A DNA stretch of 38,123 bases from an uncultured bacterium (lineage in GTDB: Bacteria > Bacillota > Clostridia > Christensenellales > Pumilibacteraceae), in contig CATKCE010000050.1 in NCBI GenBank assembly GCA_949744905.1, positions 1 to 38,123 on the forward strand. The letters run 5' to 3'. Below are positions 30,833 to 38,123 of the stretch, piece by piece. The notes beneath the pieces were generated by a model. It had not been told where the DNA came from, searched no databases, and saw nothing but the letters and a program-made list of their open reading frames with translations. The position numbers and the translations under genes were made by a program. Numbering within the stretch: position 1 is the first letter of the stretch; each line of letters opens with the position of its first letter.

Positions 30833-32293
30833 ATGAAAAAATTCAGATTTGCCGGACTTATACTTGCAGTGGTGATGTTGTTCGGCTTGTTCGGCGGTTG
30901 CACATTGCGCGACCCGCTGGATATCGACGCCGAAATGCAGAAAATAATCGATCGCATAGATTTTAAGGCGGACAGCAGCCACACGGGCAAACTCAGGATA
31001 TACGCTCAAAGTAAACCCACCGAGTTGCTTGCGATAAACGCGTTTGTGGGTAGTTTCAAGCTGAAGTATCCCAACATCGAAGTGGACTTAAAGACGTTTG
31101 TGGCCGATTCCTACATAGACACTATCAAAAAAGAACATTCCGCCGCGGATTCGTCTCAAAAGTACGATGAGATGGCGGACGTGTTCTGGCTGACCAACGA
31201 GACCATTCCGTCGCTTGTCAATATGGAAATGATAGCTCCCATAAGTTATATAGACCTTGTGGACGACAGCTTTTCCACCGACGCGCTTGTCGATTCCATG
31301 GTGCGCGACAGTATGTTCGGCGGTCAGATGTACATGATGCCGCGCGACTACAACCAGTTTGTCATGTTTTATAACAAGTGGCTGTTTGAAAAATGCGGAG
31401 TCGACGAGATAGACAACGTCGAGGCTCTCAGCGCGGAGGAGCTTGAGGGGCTTATGTACCGTTTGCACGGTATCATGGCGTCAAATAAGTTTACCACACC
31501 GTACGGCGGAAACACCGGAGAAGGGCAGGTCATAGACTGTAACTGGGCGTGGGGCTCGGTGGCTTACGGACTGTACCGCATGTTCGGCGCGGACGTAGTG
31601 GATAACGAAGGCAACGTCATTTTCGGCAACGGCGACGCCACTTACAACGCTATCGAATGGGTAAAGAAAAGCGTATACAACGGCTACACTCCCGAGCCCG
31701 GCGAGCAATCCAGCGGCGGATTCTTTACGCAGTACAAAGCGCCGTTCCTTATCGAGACGCGCGCCGTGCTCACCGACCTTATAAAAAGCGACAGTAAAAA
31801 CAACTGGGCGGAACATATAGGCGTTGCTCCCATGCCCGAGCTTTCCACTTCCGAAAATTACAGCGTGGGCGCCGGTTGCAGCGGATACGGCATGTATCAG
31901 CACGTTACCAACGCTACCGAAGCATGGCTGTTCTTAAAACACGTTGTAAGCGTTGAGGGCCAAGAGGCGTTCGGCAAGACGGGAAACTCGGTGCCGGTGC
32001 TTGAATCTCTGCTCGAAAAAGAGGACGCGGCATGGCGTCATCCCGAAGCGGACCTTCCCGACGATTTCAATCACGACGCGTTTATTTACAAGTATAAAGA
32101 CAAGTCCTGCGTTATGAGCGATTTCAAGTCCAAAATACCCGCCAAGAGCGTAGCCCGCGTTGCCGCTGTAATGCAAAGCACGCTAACTTCGAGCGTCAAT
32201 CAGACGCCGGCTACGGGTTACGAAGCAAGAATAAAAAAGAACATTTCCGACAGCGTTAAGACTATGGAAAAAGAGATCGCAAAGTACAGGTAA
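30833..32293 (+). CDS. ABC sugar importer, substrate-binding lipoprotein
   Basis: A 486-residue family 1 (MalE/UgpB-type) solute-binding lipoprotein. The signal ends in a lipobox (FGGC, Cys23). The core begins at about residue 52 with KLRIYAQSKPTEL and PNIEVDLKTF, and shows the usual MMPRDYNQFVMFYNKWLFEK segment near the hinge and AWLFLKHVVSVEGQEAF toward the C-terminus. It is a little longer than average (about 420-450). Family 1 proteins mostly bind oligosaccharides or sugar phosphates; the actual ligand cannot be read. It sits two bases after the InlB-like gene and four bases before the first permease, so the five genes from 27498 to 34125 look like one operon. Confidence 0.92.
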   Translation: MKKFRFAGLILAVVMLFGLFGGCTLRDPLDIDAEMQKIIDRIDFKADSSHTGKLRIYAQSKPTELLAINAFVGSFKLKYPNIEVDLKTFVADSYIDTIKKEHSAADSSQKYDEMADVFWLTNETIPSLVNMEMIAPISYIDLVDDSFSTDALVDSMVRDSMFGGQMYMMPRDYNQFVMFYNKWLFEKCGVDEIDNVEALSAEELEGLMYRLHGIMASNKFTTPYGGNTGEGQVIDCNWAWGSVAYGLYRMFGADVVDNEGNVIFGNGDATYNAIEWVKKSVYNGYTPEPGEQSSGGFFTQYKAPFLIETRAVLTDLIKSDSKNNWAEHIGVAPMPELSTSENYSVGAGCSGYGMYQHVTNATEAWLFLKHVVSVEGQEAFGKTGNSVPVLESLLEKEDAAWRHPEADLPDDFNHDAFIYKYKDKSCVMSDFKSKIPAKSVARVAAVMQSTLTSSVNQTPATGYEARIKKNISDSVKTMEKEIAKYR

Positions 32294-32297
32294 TCAG

Positions 32298-33227
32298 ATG
32301 ATAAAACGCTTATCAAAAACATATATAAAAGACAGCGTGTCGGCATACGTGTTTTTGCTACCGGTAATAATCGGCATTGCGCTGTTTACGGCATATCCGA
32401 TATTTATGTCGTTGTTTTACAGCTTTTCCGATTTTAACGGCTCGTATGCCACCACGATACATCTCGATAATTATAAAGAGTTGTTTTCGCTCGACGGCGA
32501 ACTTATCCCTTTTATGTCGTCGCTCGGAAAAACGTTTATTTACGTTATCTGCTCCACCACAGCCAATCTTGTATTATCGTATCTGCTTGCTCTGTTTTTG
32601 CGTAAAAACATCAAAGGCATAAGGATAATAAGACTGTTGTGTTATATGCCGTGTCTTATCCCTGGGCTTGCCTCCGGTCTTATATGGAGAGACGCTTTTA
32701 AGTACAACGCAATGGGTCTGGTGCAGAATTACGGTATTTTCAACACGTGGTTCCATAAGCTTGGACTTCCGGCGTTCCCGTTCTTTGAATCGGCGCAAAC
32801 GGCAATGTTTTCGTTGATATTGTCGGGAATGTGGGGACTCGGCGGCGGACTTATCATGTGGCTTGCCGCGTTTGAAAACGTTTCGCCCGAGTTGTACGAG
32901 TCGGCGTCTTTGGACGGCGCGGGATACTGGCGTCAGGTTTTTTCGATAACCATTCCGCTTACCACCAACATGCTTTTTTACAACCTTATCACTTCAATGA
33001 TAGGCGGTTTGCAGGTGTTCGGAACTTTTGCGACGTACGGCGTAGGTACCGACGAATCTTTGTACTTTGTGGTCATCCGAATATACAATACCGCGTTCGG
33101 CGGCAATCTGGGCGTTAATAACGAGGCTCTCGCTTGCGCCATGAGTTGGATACTGTTTTTGGTGATCGGCTTGTTTACCGCGATCATGTTTAAGACTAAT
33201 AAGTGGGTGAAGTACAGTGACGAATGA
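32298..33227 (+). CDS. ABC sugar importer permease (MalF/UgpA type)
   Basis: A 309-residue inner-membrane permease with six predicted helices. The first is YVFLLPVIIGIALFTAYPIF, and the conserved cytoplasmic coupling loop (EAA motif) reads LYESASLDGAGYWRQVFSITIPL. This helix order and the long periplasm-facing stretch after the first helix fit the MalF-like partner. The ATP-binding partner is not next to it: the likely one is the MsmX/UgpC-type gene at 36045. It overlaps the second permease by 11 bases. Substrate inferred only from the binding protein. Confidence 0.93.
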   Translation: MIKRLSKTYIKDSVSAYVFLLPVIIGIALFTAYPIFMSLFYSFSDFNGSYATTIHLDNYKELFSLDGELIPFMSSLGKTFIYVICSTTANLVLSYLLALFLRKNIKGIRIIRLLCYMPCLIPGLASGLIWRDAFKYNAMGLVQNYGIFNTWFHKLGLPAFPFFESAQTAMFSLILSGMWGLGGGLIMWLAAFENVSPELYESASLDGAGYWRQVFSITIPLTTNMLFYNLITSMIGGLQVFGTFATYGVGTDESLYFVVIRIYNTAFGGNLGVNNEALACAMSWILFLVIGLFTAIMFKTNKWVKYSDE

Positions 33228-34125
33228 TAATGTATTGAATAATAAAGTAACGTCAAGCGGTACTTTGCTGTTGTCGCCGAATGACGCGGGAAGGGCGGCT
33301 CGCAGAAAACATACCGTTATGCTTATAGTAAAATATGTGCTTTCGGCGTTTTTGTGCGTATTTTTCCTGTTCCCTTACGTTTACATGCTCAATAAGTCGC
33401 TCATGACTATGACGCAGGTCTCCGAGGGAGCCACGTTTTGGAGCAGTTCGCTGGAATTCGTAAATTATGCCGTAGTGGGCAAGTATCTCCGCAATATAGG
33501 CAACACTTTGCTTATAGTTGCGATAAACGGTTTCTTTGTTCCGTTTACGGCGCTGTTTTGCGCGTTCCCGCTTGCAAGGATAAAATTCATAGGTAAAAAA
33601 GCCGTATTCTGCATAATAATGGCAACCGTCATGTTGCCGGACGCGGTGCTTATGGTGCCCAAGTATATATTGTTCCGTACCTTCGGGCTTACCGATAAAC
33701 TGGCTTCGCAGTTTATAGGCGCGTTCTGGGGCGGCGGCGCTCTCAACATGTTTTTGACGATACAGTTTATGCGCTCCATACCCAAGGAGATCGACAACGC
33801 GGCTAAAATAGACGGTGCGAACTGGTTCCAGATATATTTCAGAATAATGCTTCCTCTGTGTTACAACATTTTTCTGTTTATCTGCATCAACATCGTTATA
33901 GGCTTGTGGATGGACTTCCAGGGACCGCTCATTTATTTGACCAGTCCGGAAAAGTTTACTATGGGACTCGCGTTTTATTACGACTTTAATAATAACACGG
34001 CGTTTGCCGAAAAGACGCATGAGATGATGGCGATGTGCGTATTTGTAACTATTTTGCCGATGATACTGTTCTTTACTTTTCAAAAGCAGATGATAGGCGG
34101 CATACAGCTCGGCAGCTTGAAATAA
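33217..34125 (+). CDS. ABC sugar importer permease (MalG/UgpE type)
   Basis: A 302-residue permease with about six helices. The first is LSAFLCVFFLFPYVYMLNKS, typical of the MalG-like partner, and the EAA coupling loop reads IPKEIDNAAKIDGANWFQIYFRIMLPL. The C-terminus ends in QKQMIGGIQLGSLK; the usual family ending is GLTAGAVKG-like, so this conserved tail is diverged but recognisable. The start is GTG 33217, inside the end of the first permease, which points to translational coupling. A terminator-like hairpin follows at 34132. Confidence 0.92.
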   Translation: MTNDNVLNNKVTSSGTLLLSPNDAGRAARRKHTVMLIVKYVLSAFLCVFFLFPYVYMLNKSLMTMTQVSEGATFWSSSLEFVNYAVVGKYLRNIGNTLLIVAINGFFVPFTALFCAFPLARIKFIGKKAVFCIIMATVMLPDAVLMVPKYILFRTFGLTDKLASQFIGAFWGGGALNMFLTIQFMRSIPKEIDNAAKIDGANWFQIYFRIMLPLCYNIFLFICINIVIGLWMDFQGPLIYLTSPEKFTMGLAFYYDFNNNTAFAEKTHEMMAMCVFVTILPMILFFTFQKQMIGGIQLGSLK

Positions 34126-34131
34126 GACGAC

Positions 34132-34173
34132 ATTTACGCCTTACCGTTATTCCGGCAGGGCGTAAATATTTTT
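34132..34173 (+). terminator. Terminator or attenuator between the importer and the GH123-like gene
   Basis: A perfect 9-bp outer stem (ATTTACGCC 34132-34140 with GGCGTAAAT 34159-34167) continues inward with a few more pairs and one mismatch, and is followed by A-TTTTT. AAGGAG for the next gene lies only about 15 bases further, so partial read-through could set the ratio of importer to hydrolase. Confidence 0.8.
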
Positions 34174-34196
34174 ATGACAAACAAGGAGAAGCGTTT

Positions 34197-35819
34197 ATGA
34201 AATTACGTAGATTGTGCGCCGTATTGCTTGCGATTGCGTGCGCGTTTGCCGTTGCGGGGTGCGGAGACACAAAACCGGACACCGAAAAACCCGTCGAAGA
34301 ATTCAGTATGTTCTTCGACCACGGCTTTAATAAACAGAAGCAAAACGAATTGACAAACACCGGCAAAACTTCTTATACGATGTATGCCGGCAAAAACGAA
34401 ATAGAAAACTGCCAATTTATTCTTGCCGCAAACACCACGGACAAAAACGGACTTACGGCTGCCGTAAGCAAATTCGTCAAAGGCTCCGACGAGATCGACA
34501 GCATCATGTACAAGGCGGAATACTTCCTTGTAGACGGCAAACCGACTCCCGACGCTATGCTTCCGTACAAAGGCGAAAGTTTCGATATAGCGAAGGGCAA
34601 CTCGCAGATATTCTTTGTGGAGGCTGAAATACCGCAGGGCGCAGCCGCGGGAGATTATACCGCGACCGTGGAAGTAAAAGACGGTGAAGAAGTGCTTAAA
34701 AGCGGCGTTGTTACTTTGCACGTTTGGGACTTTGAACTAAGCGAGGAAACGTCCAATACGGTTATCATGGAGCTTGAGGAAGGAAGACTCACCGCTACTG
34801 CGAAAAAGGGCGGCTTATACGGTACGTATTACGATTTCTTATTGCGCAACCGCGTGAGCGCATACGGTCTGCCTTACGATTTCGAGTCTCAAAAGGCGGA
34901 GAAATATCTCGACAATCCGCGCGTGAGGGGCTTCCGCGTGCGTACCGCGTCGGACGCCGTCAAAGTAAAGAGGCTAGGCGATAGAAACCCCGCATGGGCG
35001 GAAAAAGCTATATTTTATACCGTAGACGAGCCGCGCAACGAGGACGCATGGAATAAGATAGTCACCGACGGAAACCACATAAAGTCGCAGCTTGGCGATA
35101 ATTACAGATTCGTTTCTCCGTTTTTTACTCCCGGATACATCGGAAGTATCGATTGTTTGGAACTGATGCGCAAGGCGATAAACGTGTGGTGCCCGAAAAC
35201 CGCTCTTTATACCAGCGAGGAAGAAGCGGAAAACATTGATTGCTGGGAAGATATCAAATTTTATTCGATAGATCCGGACGAGACTTTCGAGAGCCGTATG
35301 CAGTCGTATAAGGAACAGGGAGACGAACTGTGGTGGTATACGTGTTGGGATCCCACCGCGCCGTACATTACTTTGAATATCGAGGAAAAAGGCGTGAATC
35401 CCCGCATAATGTTCTGGCAACAGAAATACTTCGATATAACAGGGTATCTGTATTTTATGGTAAACGAGTGGGGCAGCAGCACCGAGGGCGCGGGCTCCTG
35501 GGCCGAGGACAGTTGGGACGCGCATTACAAAGTCAACTCGATGGGCGAAAATACTTGGGGCGACGGACAGCTCTTGTACTGCGGCGAAAGACGCGGTTAC
35601 GACGGTCCCGTAGGCTCTATGCGTCTTAACGCGGTGCGCGACGGAATAGAAGATTTCGAATATATGACCATGTTGGAAAAGAAGATAGGTTTCGATAAAG
35701 TAAAAGAACTTATCTCCGCCGTTACCACCGGAGTTGCCACTTATACTTCCGATACCGAGTTGTTTGCGAATCAGCGCATATTGCTGGGAAACACTCTGGA
35801 AGCCGAACTTAAAAAGTGA
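34197..35819 (+). CDS. GH123/DUF4091-like glycoside hydrolase lipoprotein
   Basis: A 540-residue lipoprotein (AVAGC, Cys22). An N-terminal beta-sandwich of about 35-180 (PQGAAAGDYTATVEVKDGEEV) is followed by a barrel-like catalytic region with IFYTVDEPRN (Asp277-Glu278), WWYTCWDPTAPY, WGDGQLLYCGE and the C-terminal hallmark SMRLNAVRDGIEDFEYM. These match the DUF4091/GH123 group; GH123 enzymes are N-acetyl-beta-galactosaminidases that use an adjacent Asp-Glu pair with help from the substrate acetamido group. Activity here is inferred, and DUF4091 proteins vary in substrate. I start at ATG 34197 (AAGGAG upstream); the frame is open from 34035, but that stretch lies inside the permease. It would act at the cell surface and release sugar for the importer just upstream. 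Confidence 0.82.
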   Translation: MKLRRLCAVLLAIACAFAVAGCGDTKPDTEKPVEEFSMFFDHGFNKQKQNELTNTGKTSYTMYAGKNEIENCQFILAANTTDKNGLTAAVSKFVKGSDEIDSIMYKAEYFLVDGKPTPDAMLPYKGESFDIAKGNSQIFFVEAEIPQGAAAGDYTATVEVKDGEEVLKSGVVTLHVWDFELSEETSNTVIMELEEGRLTATAKKGGLYGTYYDFLLRNRVSAYGLPYDFESQKAEKYLDNPRVRGFRVRTASDAVKVKRLGDRNPAWAEKAIFYTVDEPRNEDAWNKIVTDGNHIKSQLGDNYRFVSPFFTPGYIGSIDCLELMRKAINVWCPKTALYTSEEEAENIDCWEDIKFYSIDPDETFESRMQSYKEQGDELWWYTCWDPTAPYITLNIEEKGVNPRIMFWQQKYFDITGYLYFMVNEWGSSTEGAGSWAEDSWDAHYKVNSMGENTWGDGQLLYCGERRGYDGPVGSMRLNAVRDGIEDFEYMTMLEKKIGFDKVKELISAVTTGVATYTSDTELFANQRILLGNTLEAELKK

Positions 35820-35840
35820 CGGAATAAATAAAACCGTACC

Positions 35841-35871
35841 AGAACGCCGAATATCGTTTCGGCGTTCTTTT
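35841..35871 (+). terminator. Intrinsic terminator after the GH123-like gene
   Basis: A perfect 11-bp stem (AGAACGCCGAA with TTCGGCGTTCT), 6-base loop, ending in TTTT. It lies 21 bases after the stop codon. Confidence 0.92.
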
Positions 35872-35934
35872 ATGCTCTTAAAACCGTTTGTGCATTTCGG
35901 ACACTCGTCGTTGCGTTTTTTGTTCATAATGCAG

Positions 35935-35964
35935 TTGATAACAATGCCCGCAATATAGTATAAT
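35935..35964 (+). promoter_or_regulatory. Sigma-A-type promoter for the ABC ATPase
   Basis: TTGATA (35935-35940), an 18-base spacer and a perfect TATAAT (35959-35964). The start near 35971 gives a leader of about 74 bases that includes a GC-rich GCGCGCGTGCGCGG stretch and GGAGGG before the ATG. Confidence 0.82.
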
Positions 35965-36044
35965 AATAGTGTTAAAAAAATACGGTGTGCGTACAAAGCG
36001 CGCGTGCGCGGCTTACGTCGTATTCCGAAAACGGAGGGAAGAAC

Positions 36045-38123
36045 ATGGCAAGTCTGTCATTAAGACACATTTACAAGATTTACCAGGGCGGTGTAAAGGC
36101 GGTAAGCGACTTTAATCTGGAAATAGACGATAAAGAGTTTATCGTATTTGTCGGACCGTCCGGTTGCGGTAAATCCACCACTCTGCGTATGGTAGCGGGT
36201 CTTGAAGAAATATCCGCCGGCGAGTTGTATATAGACGGCAAACTCGTCAACGACGTAGAGCCCAAAGACCGCGATATCGCGATGGTGTTCCAAAACTACG
36301 CTTTGTACCCGCACATGACGGTGTACGACAACATGGCGTTCGGCTTGCGTCTCCGCAAGATGAACAGCAAAGAGATCGACAAACGCGTGCAAGAAGCCGC
36401 CGCTATATTGGGCATCACGCCGCTGTTGTCCCGCAAACCCAAGGCTCTTTCCGGCGGTCAGCGCCAACGTGTCGCGCTCGGTCGCGCGATCGTACGCGAA
36501 CCCAAAGTGTTCCTGCTTGACGAGCCGCTCTCCAACCTCGACGCCAAGCTCCGCGTGCAGATGCGCACCGAGATAACCAAACTCCACAATAAGCTTGCGA
36601 CCACGTTTATTTACGTTACCCACGACCAGACCGAAGCTATGACCATGGGTACCAGAATAGTCGTAATGAAAGACGGTATCATCCAGCAGATAGACACTCC
36701 TACCTGTCTGTACGACAATCCCGAAAACCTGTTTGTCGCGTCCTTCCTCGGCTCGCCCCAGATGAACTTCTTTAAGGCGCAACTCGTAAAAGAGGGCGAT
36801 AAACTGTATTCGGTGTTCGGAAACAACAAAATACTCGTTCCCGAATCGCGTGCAAAACGCATAATAGACGATTATTACATCGGCAAAGACGTTATCATGG
36901 GCGTTCGTCCCGAGGATATACACGACGAGGAGATATTCATTTCCTCCAATCCAAACAGTATAATATCCGCGGAAGTGGACGTTATAGAAAAGCTCGGTAA
37001 CGAGACTATCCTTTATATGAAAGTCGACGGCAAAGAAGATTATACGGTTGCACGTATAGACGCGCGTTCGCAGTTTGCTACCGGCGAGACAGTAAGCCTT
37101 GCGATAGATGCAAACCACATACATTTCTTCGATCCCGACACCGAACTTACGATCATGGGCGTGCCAAAAGCCAACCGCATAGCGGCCAAGTTCCTTGCCA
37201 CCGAGGAAGGACTTGTAGTTCGTTTCGGCAACGTCGTTATCCCGGTCAGCGAAACCGTTGCGTCCCGTTTGACCGACCTCGAGCAGATAAACCGCGACGT
37301 TGTTTTGGAAATAGCTCCCGACGATCTTTCCGATGCGGAAGAAGAAGGCAGCGTAAAGATAGAGGGGACTGTGGACTTTGTGGAAAAATATCCCCGCTTT
37401 ACCGCGGCGTTCAGCTACGTGCCCGGCAAGAAAGGCTTCCTTGTAAGCAAGCATTCTCTCGACAGCGCCGTCGCTCCCGGAGATAAACTCGATTTGTATG
37501 TCCGTCCCGAAGCCATTCAGCTCCGCGACGTTGATATGAACGAGAAACTTATCGCTTATAAACCTGTTTCCAACAACTCCGCAACCGCGCTCGTCACGGT
37601 AAAGGACAACACTGCCACCGTCGCGTTCGGAAAGAGCAAACTCAATATGGTGACTAATTCCGAAGTGCGCGAGCCCGGTACCGCCGTAATAAATATCGAC
37701 CCCCGCAGAGTGCGCGTAGGCAAGGAAGAAGTTGCCAAGGCGCCCAAGATGGTGGTCGTGGGCAGAGTCAAAGACGCCGACGTTCTCGGTGCGAACACCA
37801 TTGTTTACGCCGAAGTAGAGGGCATGGATAACGGATTTTGCGCCATCGTTCCCGGTACAGTAAATTACAACGTAAACGACAAAGTCAAGTTTGTCGTCGA
37901 TCCCATCGGCATTTCCGTGGGCGCAAAGCCCTCCGTTGCCGAGGTGATAGCGGATAAAGCGCGTTTTGCTCCCGAATATGTGTTCGTAGAGGAAAAGCCC
38001 GCTAAAAAAGCGGTGCCCGCGCCCGAGGCGAAAGCGGAAACGGTAGCCACCGAGGAAGCCAAGCCCGCTAAAAAAGCGGCTACTCCCAAAAAGGCTACGG
38101 CAAAGGCCGCAACGGAAAAGACC
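36045..38123 (+). CDS. ABC sugar importer ATPase (MsmX/UgpC type) with long C-terminal extension, 3' end missing
   Basis: At least 693 residues, still open at the window end. Residues 1-240 are a standard carbohydrate-importer ATPase: Walker A GPSGCGKST (37-45), Q-loop VFQNYALYPHMT, signature LSGGQ (135-139), Walker B FLLDEP (156-161), switch His193. Family members usually stop near residue 365-380 after one TOBE/MOBE regulatory pair. Here OB-like segments go on to about residue 640, each ending in a recurring xxPxxIxxx strand (VRPEDI, IAPDDL, VRPEAI, IDPRRV, VDPIGI). Then comes an Ala/Lys/Pro-rich tail with two PAKKA units. Shared MsmX-type ATPases serve several importers in Firmicutes, which fits its own promoter and the lack of an ATPase in the 30-34 kb operon. 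GGAGG precedes the ATG. Confidence 0.9.
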   Translation, partial: MASLSLRHIYKIYQGGVKAVSDFNLEIDDKEFIVFVGPSGCGKSTTLRMVAGLEEISAGELYIDGKLVNDVEPKDRDIAMVFQNYALYPHMTVYDNMAFGLRLRKMNSKEIDKRVQEAAAILGITPLLSRKPKALSGGQRQRVALGRAIVREPKVFLLDEPLSNLDAKLRVQMRTEITKLHNKLATTFIYVTHDQTEAMTMGTRIVVMKDGIIQQIDTPTCLYDNPENLFVASFLGSPQMNFFKAQLVKEGDKLYSVFGNNKILVPESRAKRIIDDYYIGKDVIMGVRPEDIHDEEIFISSNPNSIISAEVDVIEKLGNETILYMKVDGKEDYTVARIDARSQFATGETVSLAIDANHIHFFDPDTELTIMGVPKANRIAAKFLATEEGLVVRFGNVVIPVSETVASRLTDLEQINRDVVLEIAPDDLSDAEEEGSVKIEGTVDFVEKYPRFTAAFSYVPGKKGFLVSKHSLDSAVAPGDKLDLYVRPEAIQLRDVDMNEKLIAYKPVSNNSATALVTVKDNTATVAFGKSKLNMVTNSEVREPGTAVINIDPRRVRVGKEEVAKAPKMVVVGRVKDADVLGANTIVYAEVEGMDNGFCAIVPGTVNYNVNDKVKFVVDPIGISVGAKPSVAEVIADKARFAPEYVFVEEKPAKKAVPAPEAKAETVATEEAKPAKKAATPKKATAKAATEKT

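Noticed and set aside
1-38123. CRISPR arrays, insertion sequences, phage genes, tRNA or rRNA genes
   Set aside because: No spaced direct repeats, transposase or integrase motifs, terminal inverted repeats or cloverleaf/rRNA-like sequence were recognised in any gap.

Overview
The window looks like chromosomal DNA of a Gram-positive-type, probably uncultured Clostridia-like bacterium. The reasons are strong AGGAGG/AAAGGAG ribosome binding sites, sigma-A-type promoters, U-tract intrinsic terminators, many Cys-lipidated secreted proteins, a CwlD-type amidase and an MsmX/UgpC-style sugar importer. GC content appears moderate, near 50%. Assignment to a gut Christensenellales/Borkfalkia-like lineage is my impression from protein style, not proven. 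I see no rRNA, tRNA, CRISPR array, insertion sequence, phage gene or integration scar.

Layout. (1) 1-3266: 3' end of a type IIA topoisomerase B subunit and a complete A subunit; the A subunit has no GyrA-box, so the pair looks topoisomerase IV-like. (2) 3458-8297: envelope genes: an M1 metallopeptidase lipoprotein, a CwlD-like amidase, then LemA and a DUF2207 membrane protein behind their own promoter. (3) 8342-16151: a compact aromatic operon, tyrA-aroC-aroB-aroA-aroE-aroQ-aroK, with several overlapping genes, followed by a phosphohexomutase. It covers every step from DAHP to chorismate plus the tyrosine-branch dehydrogenase. DAHP synthase, chorismate mutase and prephenate dehydratase are not here. 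(4) 16281-18979: transketolase (which makes erythrose-4-phosphate, a shikimate precursor) overlapping a YfbR-like HD nucleotidase, closed by a terminator shared with the convergent operon. (5) 18989-23693, minus strand: argC-argB-argD-argF-GNAT, from a promoter whose -35 region carries an ArgR-type box. argJ and argA are absent, and the GNAT gene lies 6 bases behind argF. (6) 23776-25355: a zinc-knuckle membrane protein with a strong internal ribosome binding site.

(7) 25390-38123: an accessory surface and uptake region. A calcineurin-like phosphoesterase has a long, highly structured 5' leader. Next come an Ig-like/leucine-rich-repeat lipoprotein, a protein with an InlB-like repeat, a sugar-binding lipoprotein and two MalF/MalG-type permeases. 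The last four of these (29409-34125) are packed like one operon behind the lipoprotein. A GH123/DUF4091-like lipoprotein follows an attenuator-like hairpin. A separately promoted ABC ATPase closes the window; it is almost twice the usual length and runs off the end.

The parts most worth following are: the surface-protein/importer/GH123 cluster as a possible glycan-harvesting system; the shared 'CGS' C-terminal tail on two of its exported proteins, which may be an undescribed surface-sorting signal; the structured leader at 25425-25634; the GNAT enzyme as candidate for the missing N-acetylglutamate-forming step; and the dual-start zinc-knuckle membrane protein.
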